Assembly: GCA_038247245.1 (NCBI GenBank)
Contig: JBBRVE010000002.1
Span: forward strand, 30,252 to 94,251
Source: JAPWJZ01 sp038247245
GTDB taxonomy: Bacteria > Pseudomonadota > Alphaproteobacteria > Micavibrionales > UBA2020
Direction of reading: 5' to 3'
Length of the DNA stretch: 64,000 nt
Shown here: positions 15,500-24,961 of the stretch, in pieces
Numbering within the stretch: the first letter of the stretch is position 1
Layout of the letters: every line of letters starts with the position of its first letter
Made by a program: the position numbers and the translations under genes
Notes under the pieces: model-generated
The model's input: the letters and a program-made list of their open reading frames with translations, nothing else
What the model was told of the DNA's origin: nothing
Database searches by the model: none

Positions 15500-18400
15500 G
15501 GTTCTAAGAATCCCATGAAATTACCTCCGGCATCATATCGCGCGCCGCCGCCAAGCGAACCGCCATAATAATCTGTTCCGCCAAACCTGTTACTACTTGT
15601 CCTCTTCACATTTCCCAATATATCGTTAAGAAGCTCTTGGCCTTTAGAATTCTTGGCGGCGACGTTTCCTGTCGCCTCTGGGAATACTGTTCCTTCACGA
15701 CGCCCATGCTTTTCTAATGCACGACCTGCTTTCGTTAACTGTCCACCTTTATCTATAGCTTGCCCTGCTTTGCGAAGCGCCTCTATATCACCGTGGCAAT
15801 TCTGTGCGCTCTTGCGGAACGCGCCCTTAAGAATTCCACCTGCTCCGCTAACAACTCCTGCTCCAGCTGCCGCTTCTATGCCTGTGGTGAGTGGGCCCCA
15901 TGGATTTATCTGATATTCAATATCCCCGGTCACATCTGGCGCGTTGGCGTAGTCCGCATAGAAAATAATACCAGCGGCGAAGGCAAGGGGGATGAAGAAA
16001 AATTCCCCGGTCGGGTCAACCCAGTTCACCGGGTTCTGCCCGACATAGCCGTAGGTGTTGAGGCCCCCGGCAAGACCGATGGGGTCAGAGGATATATAGC
16101 GGCCAAGCGTCGGATCATAGTCGCGCATGTAGTTGTAGTGGAGGCCGGTTTCGGCATCCGCGAACTGGCCAGGGAAGCGCAAGTTGCTCGCTGCCGCTCC
16201 CGACGTTGCATAGGTTTCGCCGAACGGCTCCTGCTGGCGGTCCCAGACGACGGCTTGCGTCGCGTCGGTCATTTTCTGGGGCGTGTTGAGGTGGTCGGGG
16301 TGGACGTAATAGATCGTGCCCGCCGCCTCGATCTGCGCCAGCGGTATGTTGCCGAGCCAGATGTATTCGCGCAGGTTGGTGCCGCTGCCATCTGATTCAG
16401 CTATCAGGCGACCGACTTCGTCGTAGTGAAAGTGGACGGTCGTCGTGCCGTCGGATTTGCTGACGCGCTGGCCAAGCGCATTGACCTTGTAGGTCGTGGT
16501 GGTGCTGCCCACCAATACGGATTCAAGTCGGTTGCGCCCACCATAGGTGAAACTCACGTCGGGGTCGGTGGCGCGGTTGTCTGTCGCGGTATTGCCCGAT
16601 GCCGTATAGGTGAAGCTGCGCGTGTTCGTGCCGTCGTTGATGCTGGAAAGCTTGTTGCTGCCGCCCGGCAGGGTCGAGGTCTGCGTGACGCCGCTTTTCA
16701 CGCGCGTCAGGCGGTTGGCGTTGAAGTCATAGGTGTAATCGACCGTTCCGTAAGCGCCGACTGCCTGGCTGAGCCGGTTCAGCGTATCGAGCGTAAAAGT
16801 CTGGTTACGGCCAGATGCAAGGTTGTCGGTGATCGCCGTAATGTTGCCTGCGTTGTCATAGGCGATATCGAGGTCCTGCACATGCGTCGCTCCGTCCTCC
16901 GTCACGATATCCGTCAGCCAGTAGTTCTGGTCGAATGTCCGCGCCAGTGTGAGGCTGTTGCCGTAGGTTAGTCCTTTCAGCGGCCCGAAAGGCTCATACG
17001 TGATGCTTGATGCCAGCGTCGCGGGCGTGCCCGTGCTGGTCGCCACCGTGATGATCTTGCCGTGACTGTCATAGGTATAAGTCACAGTGCGCCCAGACGG
17101 ATAGGTGACTTGGGTCACGCGGTTGGCGACATCATAGGCATAGGCCGTCGTGTAGGTCTGCGCGCCGATAGTGCGGACGCTTTGCGTCACGTTGCCCACA
17201 TCGTCATAGGTGAGCGCCGTCGTGCCGCTTTCATCGGTGATGCCCGTCAGCCGCCCGACGCCCTTGTTGCCGCCCGATGTACTGTCATAGGTGAAGGCCA
17301 TGTTTTCGCCGGAATAAGCCGGGAAGGTGACGGTCAGGGGACGGTTGAGCGCGTCGAAGGTACGGTTGGTAACGACGCCACGCGCATCGGTCTGGCTGGT
17401 GACGTTTTCCGCGAGGTCGTAGTTATAGACGGTCGTGCCGGTGTCGGGGCTGGTGGCCTGAATCACGCGGCTGAAGCCGTCATAAATGTAAGTGGTGGAT
17501 AGTGTGCGGAAGTCGCTCTGGCTCGTCGCGTTGTCGCGGGAGTCGTAGCCGGTCGATGCCACTTTCGTCAGCGGATCGGTAACGGTTATCAGGCGGTCGA
17601 GCGCGTCGAACGCCATGTTTGTGGCATTGCTGCGCGCGTCCGTTGCCCGCGTACGGTTGCTGTTGGCGTCGTAGAGATAAGCGGTCGCCTGCGGCGAAGA
17701 CGCGCCTATGTTTTTCTTGAGCCGCGAAATCTCGTCGAATTCGCGTGCCTGTTTCGCCCGCAGGGCTGGGGTCGCGTTTTTAACGTCTTCCTGAATAATG
17801 TTTCCGTCGGCATCCAGCGTGTATTCGATGCGCTCGCCCGCTTCGTTCTCGACCGCCGTCAGGCGTTGCGCATTGTCGTAGGTGTAGGTGAGTGTGGTCG
17901 CATCGGGCAGCGTGATCAGCGTCACCAGACCCGCCAGGTCGTAATCAATCGTCGTGACCTGATTACCCGCCGTCGCATTCACCGTGTAGGTCTTCAGCCG
18001 CCCCAGATCGTCATAGGTGAGATCGGTCACAAGGCTGTTTGGATCGGTGAAGGACAGCGGCCTGCCCATGTTGTCGTAGGAAGTGATCGACGTGACCTGG
18101 CTGAGCGCGTTCGTGACGGTCGCAAGGTTTTTTTCCGTGCTGGTGTAGGTATAGGTCGTCGTGTCCGTCAGATCGGTGCGCGGGCCATCCGCCGTCAGCA
18201 CGTTTCCGAGCGCGTCATAGGTATTGGTCCAGGTGCGGTTATTTCCCGTGGTGGTGTAGGGAACGGTCTGGGTTTGGCTGTCGGTCTGCTTGTAAGTGAG
18301 CCTGTTGCCAGCGGCGTCATAGGTCATGTCCACGGTCAGCCCGGTACGCGTGACCTGCGTCGGCAGACGCAGAGTCGTGTCCCAAGTCGTGCCGATGGTA

Positions 18401-19893
18401 CGCGCCTGCGCGCCGCCGAAGGCTTCGGTGCGGCTCGTTTCCAGCCCCGCCGAGGAAATGGTGTGTTTGGTGACGTTGCCCTTCCAGTCAGTGTAATTCG
18501 CGGCGAAACCGTTGGCGTTGTAGGTGAACTGGGAATTTGCGGCGGGGACCGATCCCACGGCAAGGCGGTCGATGCGCGTGACTTTCGGCATGCTCTGGAG
18601 CGTTGAAAACGTGTATTTGTCCTGGCCGCCGAGCGGGCCGGTGACGGTTCTGGTGCCATCGACGTTGTAGGTGATGGTGGTCAGGCCTGCGCCGCCTGCG
18701 TGCTGGCTGGAAGTTGCCCGCCCGGTCGTGCTGTCATATGCCCATGTGGCGTAGCGGTTGCCCAGCTCGTCCGTGATGCCTGTCAGGTAGGTGGGGAAAT
18801 TCGTGTCTTCGTAAAGATACGTGATGACCGGATTATCCGTTAGGCTGGGCGTGCTGTCGGGATACGTGACGGTCGATAAAATTTTCGTCAGCGCAGTGGT
18901 GCTCGGATAAGCATTGACGTAGCCGTACGTGTAAACCTCGCCGTTCGGGTCGGTCACCGTGTCCACCAAGCCGTCGCCATTGTAGGTGAGCGTCAGCGAG
19001 CGGCCCAGATTATCGGCAACCGTCGTGAGCTTGCCGGAGCTATAGGTGAGGGTCTGCGTGTATCCGTCAAGAAAGGCAATCGACTGCAATACGCCGGTGC
19101 TGTTGTAGGTCTCAACCGTTTTGTCGCCATCCGTCAGCAGCCAGTTGCTACCGGACTGGACGAGTTTGAGGACCACGTCGGTGTCGGAACTCCACACGCC
19201 ACCCGACTTGTTAAAAATAGCCCGCTGTCCGTCGCCGCGCCACGCGCCCCATTTGGTAGAGCCGCTGTTTTCGAGAAAGCGCTCGTAAATGTTCCGCCAG
19301 CCTGGCCCCATCACGCCGTTCGTCAGGCGGATCTGGCTGTTATAGGTCCGCGCGAAAATGAGCGGGTGCGCGCCGGAGCCTTGGATATCGATCTTGGTCT
19401 CGAATTTATTGCCTGTGCTGACGGTAATCGGATTGCCGCATTGGGGTTTCGAGACCCAGGGCGCATCTCCGCTCACGCCCTCTCCCAATGCAGGATCTGG
19501 GCACGCCGCGCCAAATGTCTTACGCCCCGCTGAAACCGAGCAGCCGGATGTTGACCACGCATTTTCATCAAGGCCTGACGGGCAGCCCGACCGGATACTG
19601 AGGCTGCGGGGCAAAGTCAGGTAAAAATATTTGCAGATCCACATCGGGTGGCTGTCGCCGAACACGTCCACGCGAGATCCCATCACGAGGTCTCCGTAGG
19701 GTGATGCGTAATACGCTTTGATGCCATCGCAGACCAATTGCGCCGTCTGGCACGAATAGCCGGGTCCCGCCCCTTGGCATCCGGAAATCAGTTGAGGGCT
19801 CGTTTCCCAGTAATACGTCTGGGCTTGCGAGGGGGACGATATGAATAGAAAGGCGAGCACAACGCCAAGCGTCATTCGGTTGAAATGTTTCAT
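15496..19893 (-). CDS. Full-length secreted RHS-repeat polymorphic toxin
   Basis: The 1465-residue protein starts with a signal peptide (residues 1-24, ending SPSQAQ). A DUF6531-like opening follows (CGNPITVSTGNKFETK), then about 1000 residues of YD repeats that should form the RHS cocoon, and the core end GRYISSDPIGLAGGLNTYGY near residue 1264. The roughly 200-residue tip has a hydrophobic stretch and a C-terminal domain, LTKAGRALEKHGRREG to GGGARYDAGGNFMGFLEP, typical of RHS/CDI tips thought to be RNases of BECR-like fold. The Sec signal argues for surface delivery; no type VI secretion gene is present. The immunity gene and four orphan tips follow on the same strand. Confidence 0.92.
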   Translation of the reverse strand: MKHFNRMTLGVVLAFLFISSPSQAQTYYWETSPQLISGCQGAGPGYSCQTAQLVCDGIKAYYASPYGDLVMGSRVDVFGDSHPMWICKYFYLTLPRSLSIRSGCPSGLDENAWSTSGCSVSAGRKTFGAACPDPALGEGVSGDAPWVSKPQCGNPITVSTGNKFETKIDIQGSGAHPLIFARTYNSQIRLTNGVMGPGWRNIYERFLENSGSTKWGAWRGDGQRAIFNKSGGVWSSDTDVVLKLVQSGSNWLLTDGDKTVETYNSTGVLQSIAFLDGYTQTLTYSSGKLTTVADNLGRSLTLTYNGDGLVDTVTDPNGEVYTYGYVNAYPSTTALTKILSTVTYPDSTPSLTDNPVITYLYEDTNFPTYLTGITDELGNRYATWAYDSTTGRATSSQHAGGAGLTTITYNVDGTRTVTGPLGGQDKYTFSTLQSMPKVTRIDRLAVGSVPAANSQFTYNANGFAANYTDWKGNVTKHTISSAGLETSRTEAFGGAQARTIGTTWDTTLRLPTQVTRTGLTVDMTYDAAGNRLTYKQTDSQTQTVPYTTTGNNRTWTNTYDALGNVLTADGPRTDLTDTTTYTYTSTEKNLATVTNALSQVTSITSYDNMGRPLSFTDPNSLVTDLTYDDLGRLKTYTVNATAGNQVTTIDYDLAGLVTLITLPDATTLTYTYDNAQRLTAVENEAGERIEYTLDADGNIIQEDVKNATPALRAKQAREFDEISRLKKNIGASSPQATAYLYDANSNRTRATDARSNATNMAFDALDRLITVTDPLTKVASTGYDSRDNATSQSDFRTLSTTYIYDGFSRVIQATSPDTGTTVYNYDLAENVTSQTDARGVVTNRTFDALNRPLTVTFPAYSGENMAFTYDSTSGGNKGVGRLTGITDESGTTALTYDDVGNVTQSVRTIGAQTYTTAYAYDVANRVTQVTYPSGRTVTYTYDSHGKIITVATSTGTPATLASSITYEPFGPLKGLTYGNSLTLARTFDQNYWLTDIVTEDGATHVQDLDIAYDNAGNITAITDNLASGRNQTFTLDTLNRLSQAVGAYGTVDYTYDFNANRLTRVKSGVTQTSTLPGGSNKLSSINDGTNTRSFTYTASGNTATDNRATDPDVSFTYGGRNRLESVLVGSTTTTYKVNALGQRVSKSDGTTTVHFHYDEVGRLIAESDGSGTNLREYIWLGNIPLAQIEAAGTIYYVHPDHLNTPQKMTDATQAVVWDRQQEPFGETYATSGAAASNLRFPGQFADAETGLHYNYMRDYDPTLGRYISSDPIGLAGGLNTYGYVGQNPVNWVDPTGEFFFIPLAFAAGIIFYADYANAPDVTGDIEYQINPWGPLTTGIEAAAGAGVVSGAGGILKGAFRKSAQNCHGDIEALRKAGQAIDKGGQLTKAGRALEKHGRREGTVFPEATGNVAAKNSKGQELLNDILGNVKRTSSNRFGGTDYYGGSLGGGARYDAGGNFMGFLEP

Positions 19894-20069
19894 GGACGCC
19901 TACTTTGTGTGGAGATGGGGTAATAGATAATTTTAAGCGCGAGCTCGTTAAGAAAGTATCAATAATCTCGAGTTGTAATTAAAATTAAACACTTGTTCTT
20001 AATTTTAGTGCATATCGGCGAATGCAGCGCCTTCCGAGAACCTGAGGTATCTGATGACGGGTTTAACAG

Positions 20070-21380
20070 CTAAACGTAATATTTTATAGCCGTGTCGTCC
20101 TTTGTCATTGATTTCTTATCAAGAGAAATCACATTTGAATTATCTGAAGAAATATATTGCATGATACGTTCTGACCATTTCAAAAGCGCTTGTTCCTTTT
20201 CTTCACCATATTCGTATCTGTTATAAACAGCTGCAACACCGCTGATAATTCCATTCGAGTGATTGAGGATTTTCTCGATCACATGCGGCGCGACGCGCAG
20301 GCTTGCCATGTGGCTGGCGGCGCTGCGGCGGAGGTCGTGAACGCGCCATTCTGGCAACGCATCAAGGTCTTGGCGGGTTTTGAGGCTTTCGCCTTGTTTG
20401 ATTGCGCTTTCGTGCCTTTCATTCCTTATTCTTTGAACACGCTTATCAAGCGCATTCTTTCCTTGGGTAAATCCCGAATAAGGGGTTGTGCCTGTCGTCG
20501 TAAAAACGAGGTCGCCCATTTCAGGCGCTTTTTCTAGCAGGCTTAAAGCGAGCGCGGAAAGCGGCACATCATGCGCACGGTCGGTTTTGGTATTTTCACG
20601 CGGCAAGTGCCAAATCTTATTTTTGAAATCGATGTCTTTCCATTTAAGCGTGGCGACTTCATTGCGCCTTTGCGCAGTAACAAGCGCAAACTGGATGAAG
20701 ATGCCATAGGGATAGCCTATTTCTTCGCAGGCCTCCCAGACGTCTTTAATTTCCAAGGCCGTCAAAACGCGGTCGCGTGAATTATCAGGCGTCTGCTTTG
20801 TAACGCCGTCGGCAGGCGAAAAATGGAGTATGTCGCGCTGCACGCACCACCTAAAAAATTTCTTGATATGGGCGAGGGCGCGATTGGCGGCGATGGGTGC
20901 GCCGCGATCCGTAATACGGTCGAGAATTTTAACGATATTAGCTTTCGTTACCTCATGAACCGGCAACGTACCGATTAGAGGTAGAACGTCATTATCAAAG
21001 ATGCGCCTTTTTTCTTTCCAATGCTTGTTGTGCTGCTTTGCGTATTTCTCGATGAACTGGTCAAAGGCCGAAGAAACGATATAGGCGCTTCTGGCTTTAC
21101 GCTTTTGCTCGGTGGGGTCGATATTGTCGGCAATTTTGGCTAGATGCTTGATGGCGAGGTCACGGGCTGTGTCCAGCGCGATCTTGCCGTATTGCCCGAC
21201 CGTATGGATGCGCTTGCGACCGCGATGGCGATACCAGACGATAAAGGCTTTCTTGCCGGACGGATAAATGCGGCAGCCAAAACTTGGTATCTGCGTATCC
21301 CAACGGATATCCCATGCGCCGCTTTCACCGCCTGCATAGGTGAAACTGTCGATATCTCGTTTTGTTAGCTTCTGCGCCAT
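20070..21380 (-). CDS. int: P4-type tyrosine integrase of the island
   Basis: The 436-residue protein has the N-terminal DUF4102-like arm-binding domain (FGCRIYPSGKKAFIVWYRHR), a core-binding domain and the catalytic set: R238 or R239 in TAQRRNEVATLKW, K265, H348-x-x-R351 in VHDLRRSAASHM, H374 in LNHS and Y386 in AAVYNRY. The ATG is preferred over a TTG two codons upstream. It lies 144 bases from attR, with the 24-bp element-end repeat touching its start, so integrase binding could also repress its own transcription. It would catalyse integration into and excision from tRNA-Arg. Confidence 0.93.
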   Translation of the reverse strand: MAQKLTKRDIDSFTYAGGESGAWDIRWDTQIPSFGCRIYPSGKKAFIVWYRHRGRKRIHTVGQYGKIALDTARDLAIKHLAKIADNIDPTEQKRKARSAYIVSSAFDQFIEKYAKQHNKHWKEKRRIFDNDVLPLIGTLPVHEVTKANIVKILDRITDRGAPIAANRALAHIKKFFRWCVQRDILHFSPADGVTKQTPDNSRDRVLTALEIKDVWEACEEIGYPYGIFIQFALVTAQRRNEVATLKWKDIDFKNKIWHLPRENTKTDRAHDVPLSALALSLLEKAPEMGDLVFTTTGTTPYSGFTQGKNALDKRVQRIRNERHESAIKQGESLKTRQDLDALPEWRVHDLRRSAASHMASLRVAPHVIEKILNHSNGIISGVAAVYNRYEYGEEKEQALLKWSERIMQYISSDNSNVISLDKKSMTKDDTAIKYYV

Positions 21381-21382
21381 TT

Positions 21383-21406
21383 CCAAGTGACCTATAAGTG
21401 ACCCAA
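21383..21406 (+). repeat. Element-end direct repeat, right copy
   Basis: Identical to 922-945, with the doubled AAGTGACC at 11-base spacing. Here it lies three bases upstream of the integrase ATG. Confidence 0.75.
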
Positions 21407-21523
21407 TTGTAGCGAAACTAGGCGTTTTGTGGAAAACTCTAGCGTAGAATACAACAGAAAAAAGCTATTGGATACAGCACTTTAGCGCAAAACGGCGAAA
21501 GCTGGCGTAACAACCCGATACGG

Positions 21524-21568
21524 CTACGAATCAGAAGGTTAGGAGTTCGAATCTCTTTGGGCGCACCA
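21524..21568 (+). repeat. attR: tRNA-Arg 3' duplicate
   Basis: The 45 bases match the tRNA-Arg 3' end exactly. The 5' half of a tRNA is absent, so this copy is not functional and marks the right border of the element. Confidence 0.9.
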
Positions 21569-21677
21569 CTTTTCCTCCTCCCATGAAATGAAACTGAAAT
21601 GAAACGGCACCTGCGGGCTTCTCTTGCGCGGCACTTTTCGTTATGGCAATCATAGGGTTCACAACAGGGGAAACATC

Positions 21678-22568
21678 ATGACGGACGGCATCCAGCCTTG
21701 GGGCGCAGCCGAAAAAGAAGCGTGGTTTCAAAGCCAGTCTATCCAGCGTTCATACCAGACAGATGTCGTGGATCGCCTGAATGCGTTGCCGCCGGAAAAT
21801 TTCAGCATGGAACAATACGGCGCGCTATCGCATGACCCCGCGCGCTATCCGCTCTATGTCGTGAAAACAAAACCGTGGAACGATGAAAACCCGACGGTGC
21901 TCATCACCGGCGGCGTGCACGGGTACGAGGATAGCGGCATCACCGGCGCGCTGCGGTTTTTGGAAGAAGTCGCGGCCGAATATGGCGACCGCGTGAATTT
22001 CGTCGTCTATCCCTGCATCAGCCCGCTGGGCTATGAAATCAACCACCGCTGGAACCGCAAAGCCGAAGACCCGAACCGCCATTTCTTCGCGGGTGGCACG
22101 GCGGAGGAATCTTTGCAGCTGATGGCATCGGTTGAATCGCTGAAGGTGCGTTTTCGCGCCGCAGTGGATTTGCATGAAACGAATTATCGCGATGTCGACA
22201 TCACGGCGGAACGCCGTGCGCGCGACGGCCAGAAATTCGAGGCGGGTGATGATTTCATCCCCGAGGGCTTTTATCTGGTCGTGCCGTCGACATCCGACGT
22301 TACGCTGGGCCATGATGTGATCGATGCGGTGCGCAAGGTCACGCCCATCGCCATTGATGCCGAAATTCTGGGCTATCCCAGCGATAAGGGCATTATCGTG
22401 ATTGATGATGTGAACACGCTGCTGCAGGATTTCGCGCGCAAGCATGCCGATGTCGCCATGACGACTGAAATCTATCCCGACAAAGCACCCAAAAAAGAAG
22501 CCGAAGACGCGCAGATCGCAACGATCAAGACTGTCATCGCCTATGCCTTGAAAAATCCGTCGCCTTAA
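21678..22568 (+). CDS. M14-like zinc carboxypeptidase family protein
   Basis: The 296-residue protein shows the M14 layout: GGVHGYEDSG gives the H-x-x-E zinc pair, AAVDLHETNY the third zinc histidine, and TTEIYP near the end a possible catalytic glutamate. There is no signal peptide, so it should be cytoplasmic; substrates may be small peptides or amides. AGGGG lies before the chosen ATG; an upstream in-frame codon would add 18 unlikely residues. It is the first gene outside attR. Its last four bases overlap the end of the convergent neighbour. Confidence 0.8.
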   Translation: MTDGIQPWGAAEKEAWFQSQSIQRSYQTDVVDRLNALPPENFSMEQYGALSHDPARYPLYVVKTKPWNDENPTVLITGGVHGYEDSGITGALRFLEEVAAEYGDRVNFVVYPCISPLGYEINHRWNRKAEDPNRHFFAGGTAEESLQLMASVESLKVRFRAAVDLHETNYRDVDITAERRARDGQKFEAGDDFIPEGFYLVVPSTSDVTLGHDVIDAVRKVTPIAIDAEILGYPSDKGIIVIDDVNTLLQDFARKHADVAMTTEIYPDKAPKKEAEDAQIATIKTVIAYALKNPSP

Positions 22569-23578
22569 GGGTTCAGTCGGGGGGTTTTCTTTTTCGCAGG
22601 CGCGGGGGCTGTGGCCAGCGCCTTAAACGATTCCTCGCGCTCTGCCGCCGAGTTGAAATAGACGCGCACCGGTTCCGGATACGGGTTATCGGATGTTTTC
22701 TGGCGTTCCAGCGACATGCTGAATTTGAATGCCGCTGATGCATCGGGGCGGTCGTCGTTAAAGAACGACACGGATGTAAAATCTTCCGGCTTCACATACA
22801 CGGCGCGGCCATTCGTCTGCACCTGCGTCAGCGCACCGCTGGCGGCGGCCAGCTTGGTGGCGAAATTCACGCGGTCTGCGGTTTCTTCTTCCTTTGCGCG
22901 GCGCTGCGCCTCCCTGCTCAATGCCTGCAGGTCGCTGACGGAGGCGTCCTTGTCTTCCAGAAGGTTGTTCAGGATCTCGCTCACGCGGTCGCGCTTGAAG
23001 GTATGGTCGTTCGTCTGCACATCCAGCGAACCGGACGCGTTGAAATACACGTTCACCTGCGATCCGTCATCGCGGATTTCACGCACCTCTGCGGGGTCGA
23101 TATACAATGCTAGGGGATTGTACCAGCGTGCATGCGCTTCCTGCGGCTTGAATTCCAGCAGCGTTTTGCCGGTGGCGTGCACGGCATCCAGCAGCGATGA
23201 AAGCTCCGCCGGCTTGACGTGATAGTTTTCTTCCCATCCCGCGCCCTTCACGCCGATGATCGCACCCTGCGTGCCATCCTTGGTCACTTCGGTCACGGTT
23301 GCGAAGGTCACGGCCCTGGGCGATATGAAATGCGGATATTCCTTGTCCTCGTGGCGCATGGGCAGCGAGACCAGCGGGTTGCCCGCGTCAGCGAGTTTTT
23401 GGAGCAGTGCGCCCGTGTCGATATTGGAGCTTTTCGCGTTGAGGTAAAGCAGCACGCCCTTTTCATTAAAAATCGTCAGTTCGTCCTTTTCCGGTAAAAC
23501 ATGGATGGCGGTGACGGTGGAAAGGTCGACGAAGCGCGGTTTTTCTTCCGATGCGCTGATATTGACGAGGTTTTTCAT
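22565..23578 (-). CDS. Unrecognised protein with four similar segments
   Basis: The 337-residue protein is soluble, without signal or membrane segment. Four stretches share a pattern of aromatic, V/I, D/K/S, P/L, x, x-V and then beta-strand-like sequence: RFVDLSTVTAIHV, HFISPRAVTFATV, LYIDPAEVREIRD and VYVKPEDFTSVSF. I read this as four tandem copies of a small beta-rich domain, with a helical charged linker (EAQRRAKEEETADRV) before the last. The ATG has GGAG about 12 bases upstream; the longer frame is not supported. An AT-rich region separates it from the divergent next gene. Function unknown. Confidence 0.7.
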   Translation of the reverse strand: MKNLVNISASEEKPRFVDLSTVTAIHVLPEKDELTIFNEKGVLLYLNAKSSNIDTGALLQKLADAGNPLVSLPMRHEDKEYPHFISPRAVTFATVTEVTKDGTQGAIIGVKGAGWEENYHVKPAELSSLLDAVHATGKTLLEFKPQEAHARWYNPLALYIDPAEVREIRDDGSQVNVYFNASGSLDVQTNDHTFKRDRVSEILNNLLEDKDASVSDLQALSREAQRRAKEEETADRVNFATKLAAASGALTQVQTNGRAVYVKPEDFTSVSFFNDDRPDASAAFKFSMSLERQKTSDNPYPEPVRVYFNSAAEREESFKALATAPAPAKKKTPRLNP

Positions 23579-23755
23579 GGGGAAGACTCCGGCTGTTGAA
23601 ATGCATTCAGGCATTCTAATGCTGCTTTATGCTATGTCAAATGATTATCTTAATAATATAATGTTATCAGTAGTTAGATTTTAAATATTGAATTACGGGC
23701 AGACTTATATTATACATAACATTATAAAAACCGGAGCCTAAACAAAGGTTAAGGC

Positions 23756-24961
23756 ATGAGCAATGCGCCGCCCATCATCCTCGACGACGCCATCAAGCAG
23801 CTGGCTGAAAAGGGCAGCTATGCGGATTTCCGTGCGGGCGTTGCGCATCTGATGGACGATATGCGCACGCGCAAGGCGGTGCTGTCGCTGGTGCGTGCGC
23901 TGCCCAGAAATTTCAGGAACTGGCAAAAAACGGAATCCGTGCGCCTTCACGTCGAATTAAACGGCGCGGAAGTGACCGTGCCGAACGTGCTGGCGGCGGA
24001 GGTCAAGCGTCTCGACAGCCGCATCGACACCCATGAATTCAAGGCCGTCAACGGCTTGAAAATCGAATACGAAGACGGCGTGCTGGAAAAAATGCTGGCG
24101 GGCATGAAGCCCGACGGGCGCGGCTACACCGATGTGCATGAAATTTTCATGGAGAAAATCGGCCAGCCCGCGCGCAACCATGTGCTGCGTGAACAATCGC
24201 GCATTACTGGCTTGCGCAAGAAATACGATGACGTGCGCGTGACCGTGCGCGAGGGCACGGACGGCCAGCCCGAATTCCGCGCGTTTTCTGTCACGCAAGA
24301 CGGCATCGATGCGCAAGCGAGGCAGGCACAGGATGCGCGCGCGCGAGCCATCGCCGAAATTACCGATATCGCGCGCTATATTTCCGCCGTCACCGCGCCG
24401 GATGTGGATGGAAAATTGCGCTCTGCCATTAAAGTGCAGCTAAGGTATGTGCAGGATCCGCCCGTGCTGGCATGGCAGAAACGCGAAGTATTCGCGATGC
24501 TGGGCAAACGCGAAACGCCCGATCCCGCATCGCTGAACGTGCCTGCCCGCATCCATGCCGCGCTGGCGCAGGGCAACGCCAACATGCAGACGCAGTTCAA
24601 TGACGCGGTGAAGCAGGTCCCCATCACGCCGTCGCCGCAGGTCATGAAGGAATTGACGGATGCCGTGCTGAACACGGAAACGGGCGAAGGCATGCCCGTG
24701 CGCAAACTGGTCAGCGAATATTTCGTGACGCCCATGGTGCAGTGGATGAAACAGAATTTGGCCGACGTGATCGCGCAGACGAAAGAATTCAGCGATACGG
24801 TCGTGGTTGTCGATGCGCTGGGGGCACCCCGGCGCATCGCGACCGCTCATACCCATTCGGCCTTCGGCGTCTGGGCCAAAACCGGCCTGAAAACGCAAGC
24901 GCCCGTGAAGGCGCCGCGCACCGCGTCATTCAAAAAATCTGTGGCGCAGAAGTTTATTTAA
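23756..24961 (+). CDS. Unrecognised cytoplasmic protein, 401 aa
   Basis: No family is recognised. The protein is mainly helical and charged, with no signal peptide. The middle has an alanine/arginine-rich helix (DAQARQAQDARARAIAEI) and the C-terminus is basic (APRTASFKKSVAQKF). The ATG lies 178 bases from the divergent neighbour, across an AT-rich stretch that probably carries promoters for both. Its last eight bases overlap the convergent crotonase gene. Confidence 0.72.
   Translation: MSNAPPIILDDAIKQLAEKGSYADFRAGVAHLMDDMRTRKAVLSLVRALPRNFRNWQKTESVRLHVELNGAEVTVPNVLAAEVKRLDSRIDTHEFKAVNGLKIEYEDGVLEKMLAGMKPDGRGYTDVHEIFMEKIGQPARNHVLREQSRITGLRKKYDDVRVTVREGTDGQPEFRAFSVTQDGIDAQARQAQDARARAIAEITDIARYISAVTAPDVDGKLRSAIKVQLRYVQDPPVLAWQKREVFAMLGKRETPDPASLNVPARIHAALAQGNANMQTQFNDAVKQVPITPSPQVMKELTDAVLNTETGEGMPVRKLVSEYFVTPMVQWMKQNLADVIAQTKEFSDTVVVVDALGAPRRIATAHTHSAFGVWAKTGLKTQAPVKAPRTASFKKSVAQKFI

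Larger units (their letters stand above)
833..21568. mobile_element. Integrative element in tRNA-Arg, carrying an RHS toxin locus
   Basis: The element is delimited by the 45-bp direct repeat and carries a P4-type integrase just inside its right border. It holds an AlpA-like protein, a replication-initiator-like protein, an RHS gene with orphan tip/immunity cassettes, and a nested mobilizable element. No conjugative transfer apparatus is seen, so transfer would need helper functions. The integrase lies at the attR end, opposite the intact tRNA, which is less common for P4-type islands. Confidence 0.88.

Noticed and set aside
21531..21731. Minus-strand frame ending RPKRFELLTF
   Set aside because: It is the antisense of the duplicated tRNA-Arg 3' end at attR and part of a real plus-strand gene.
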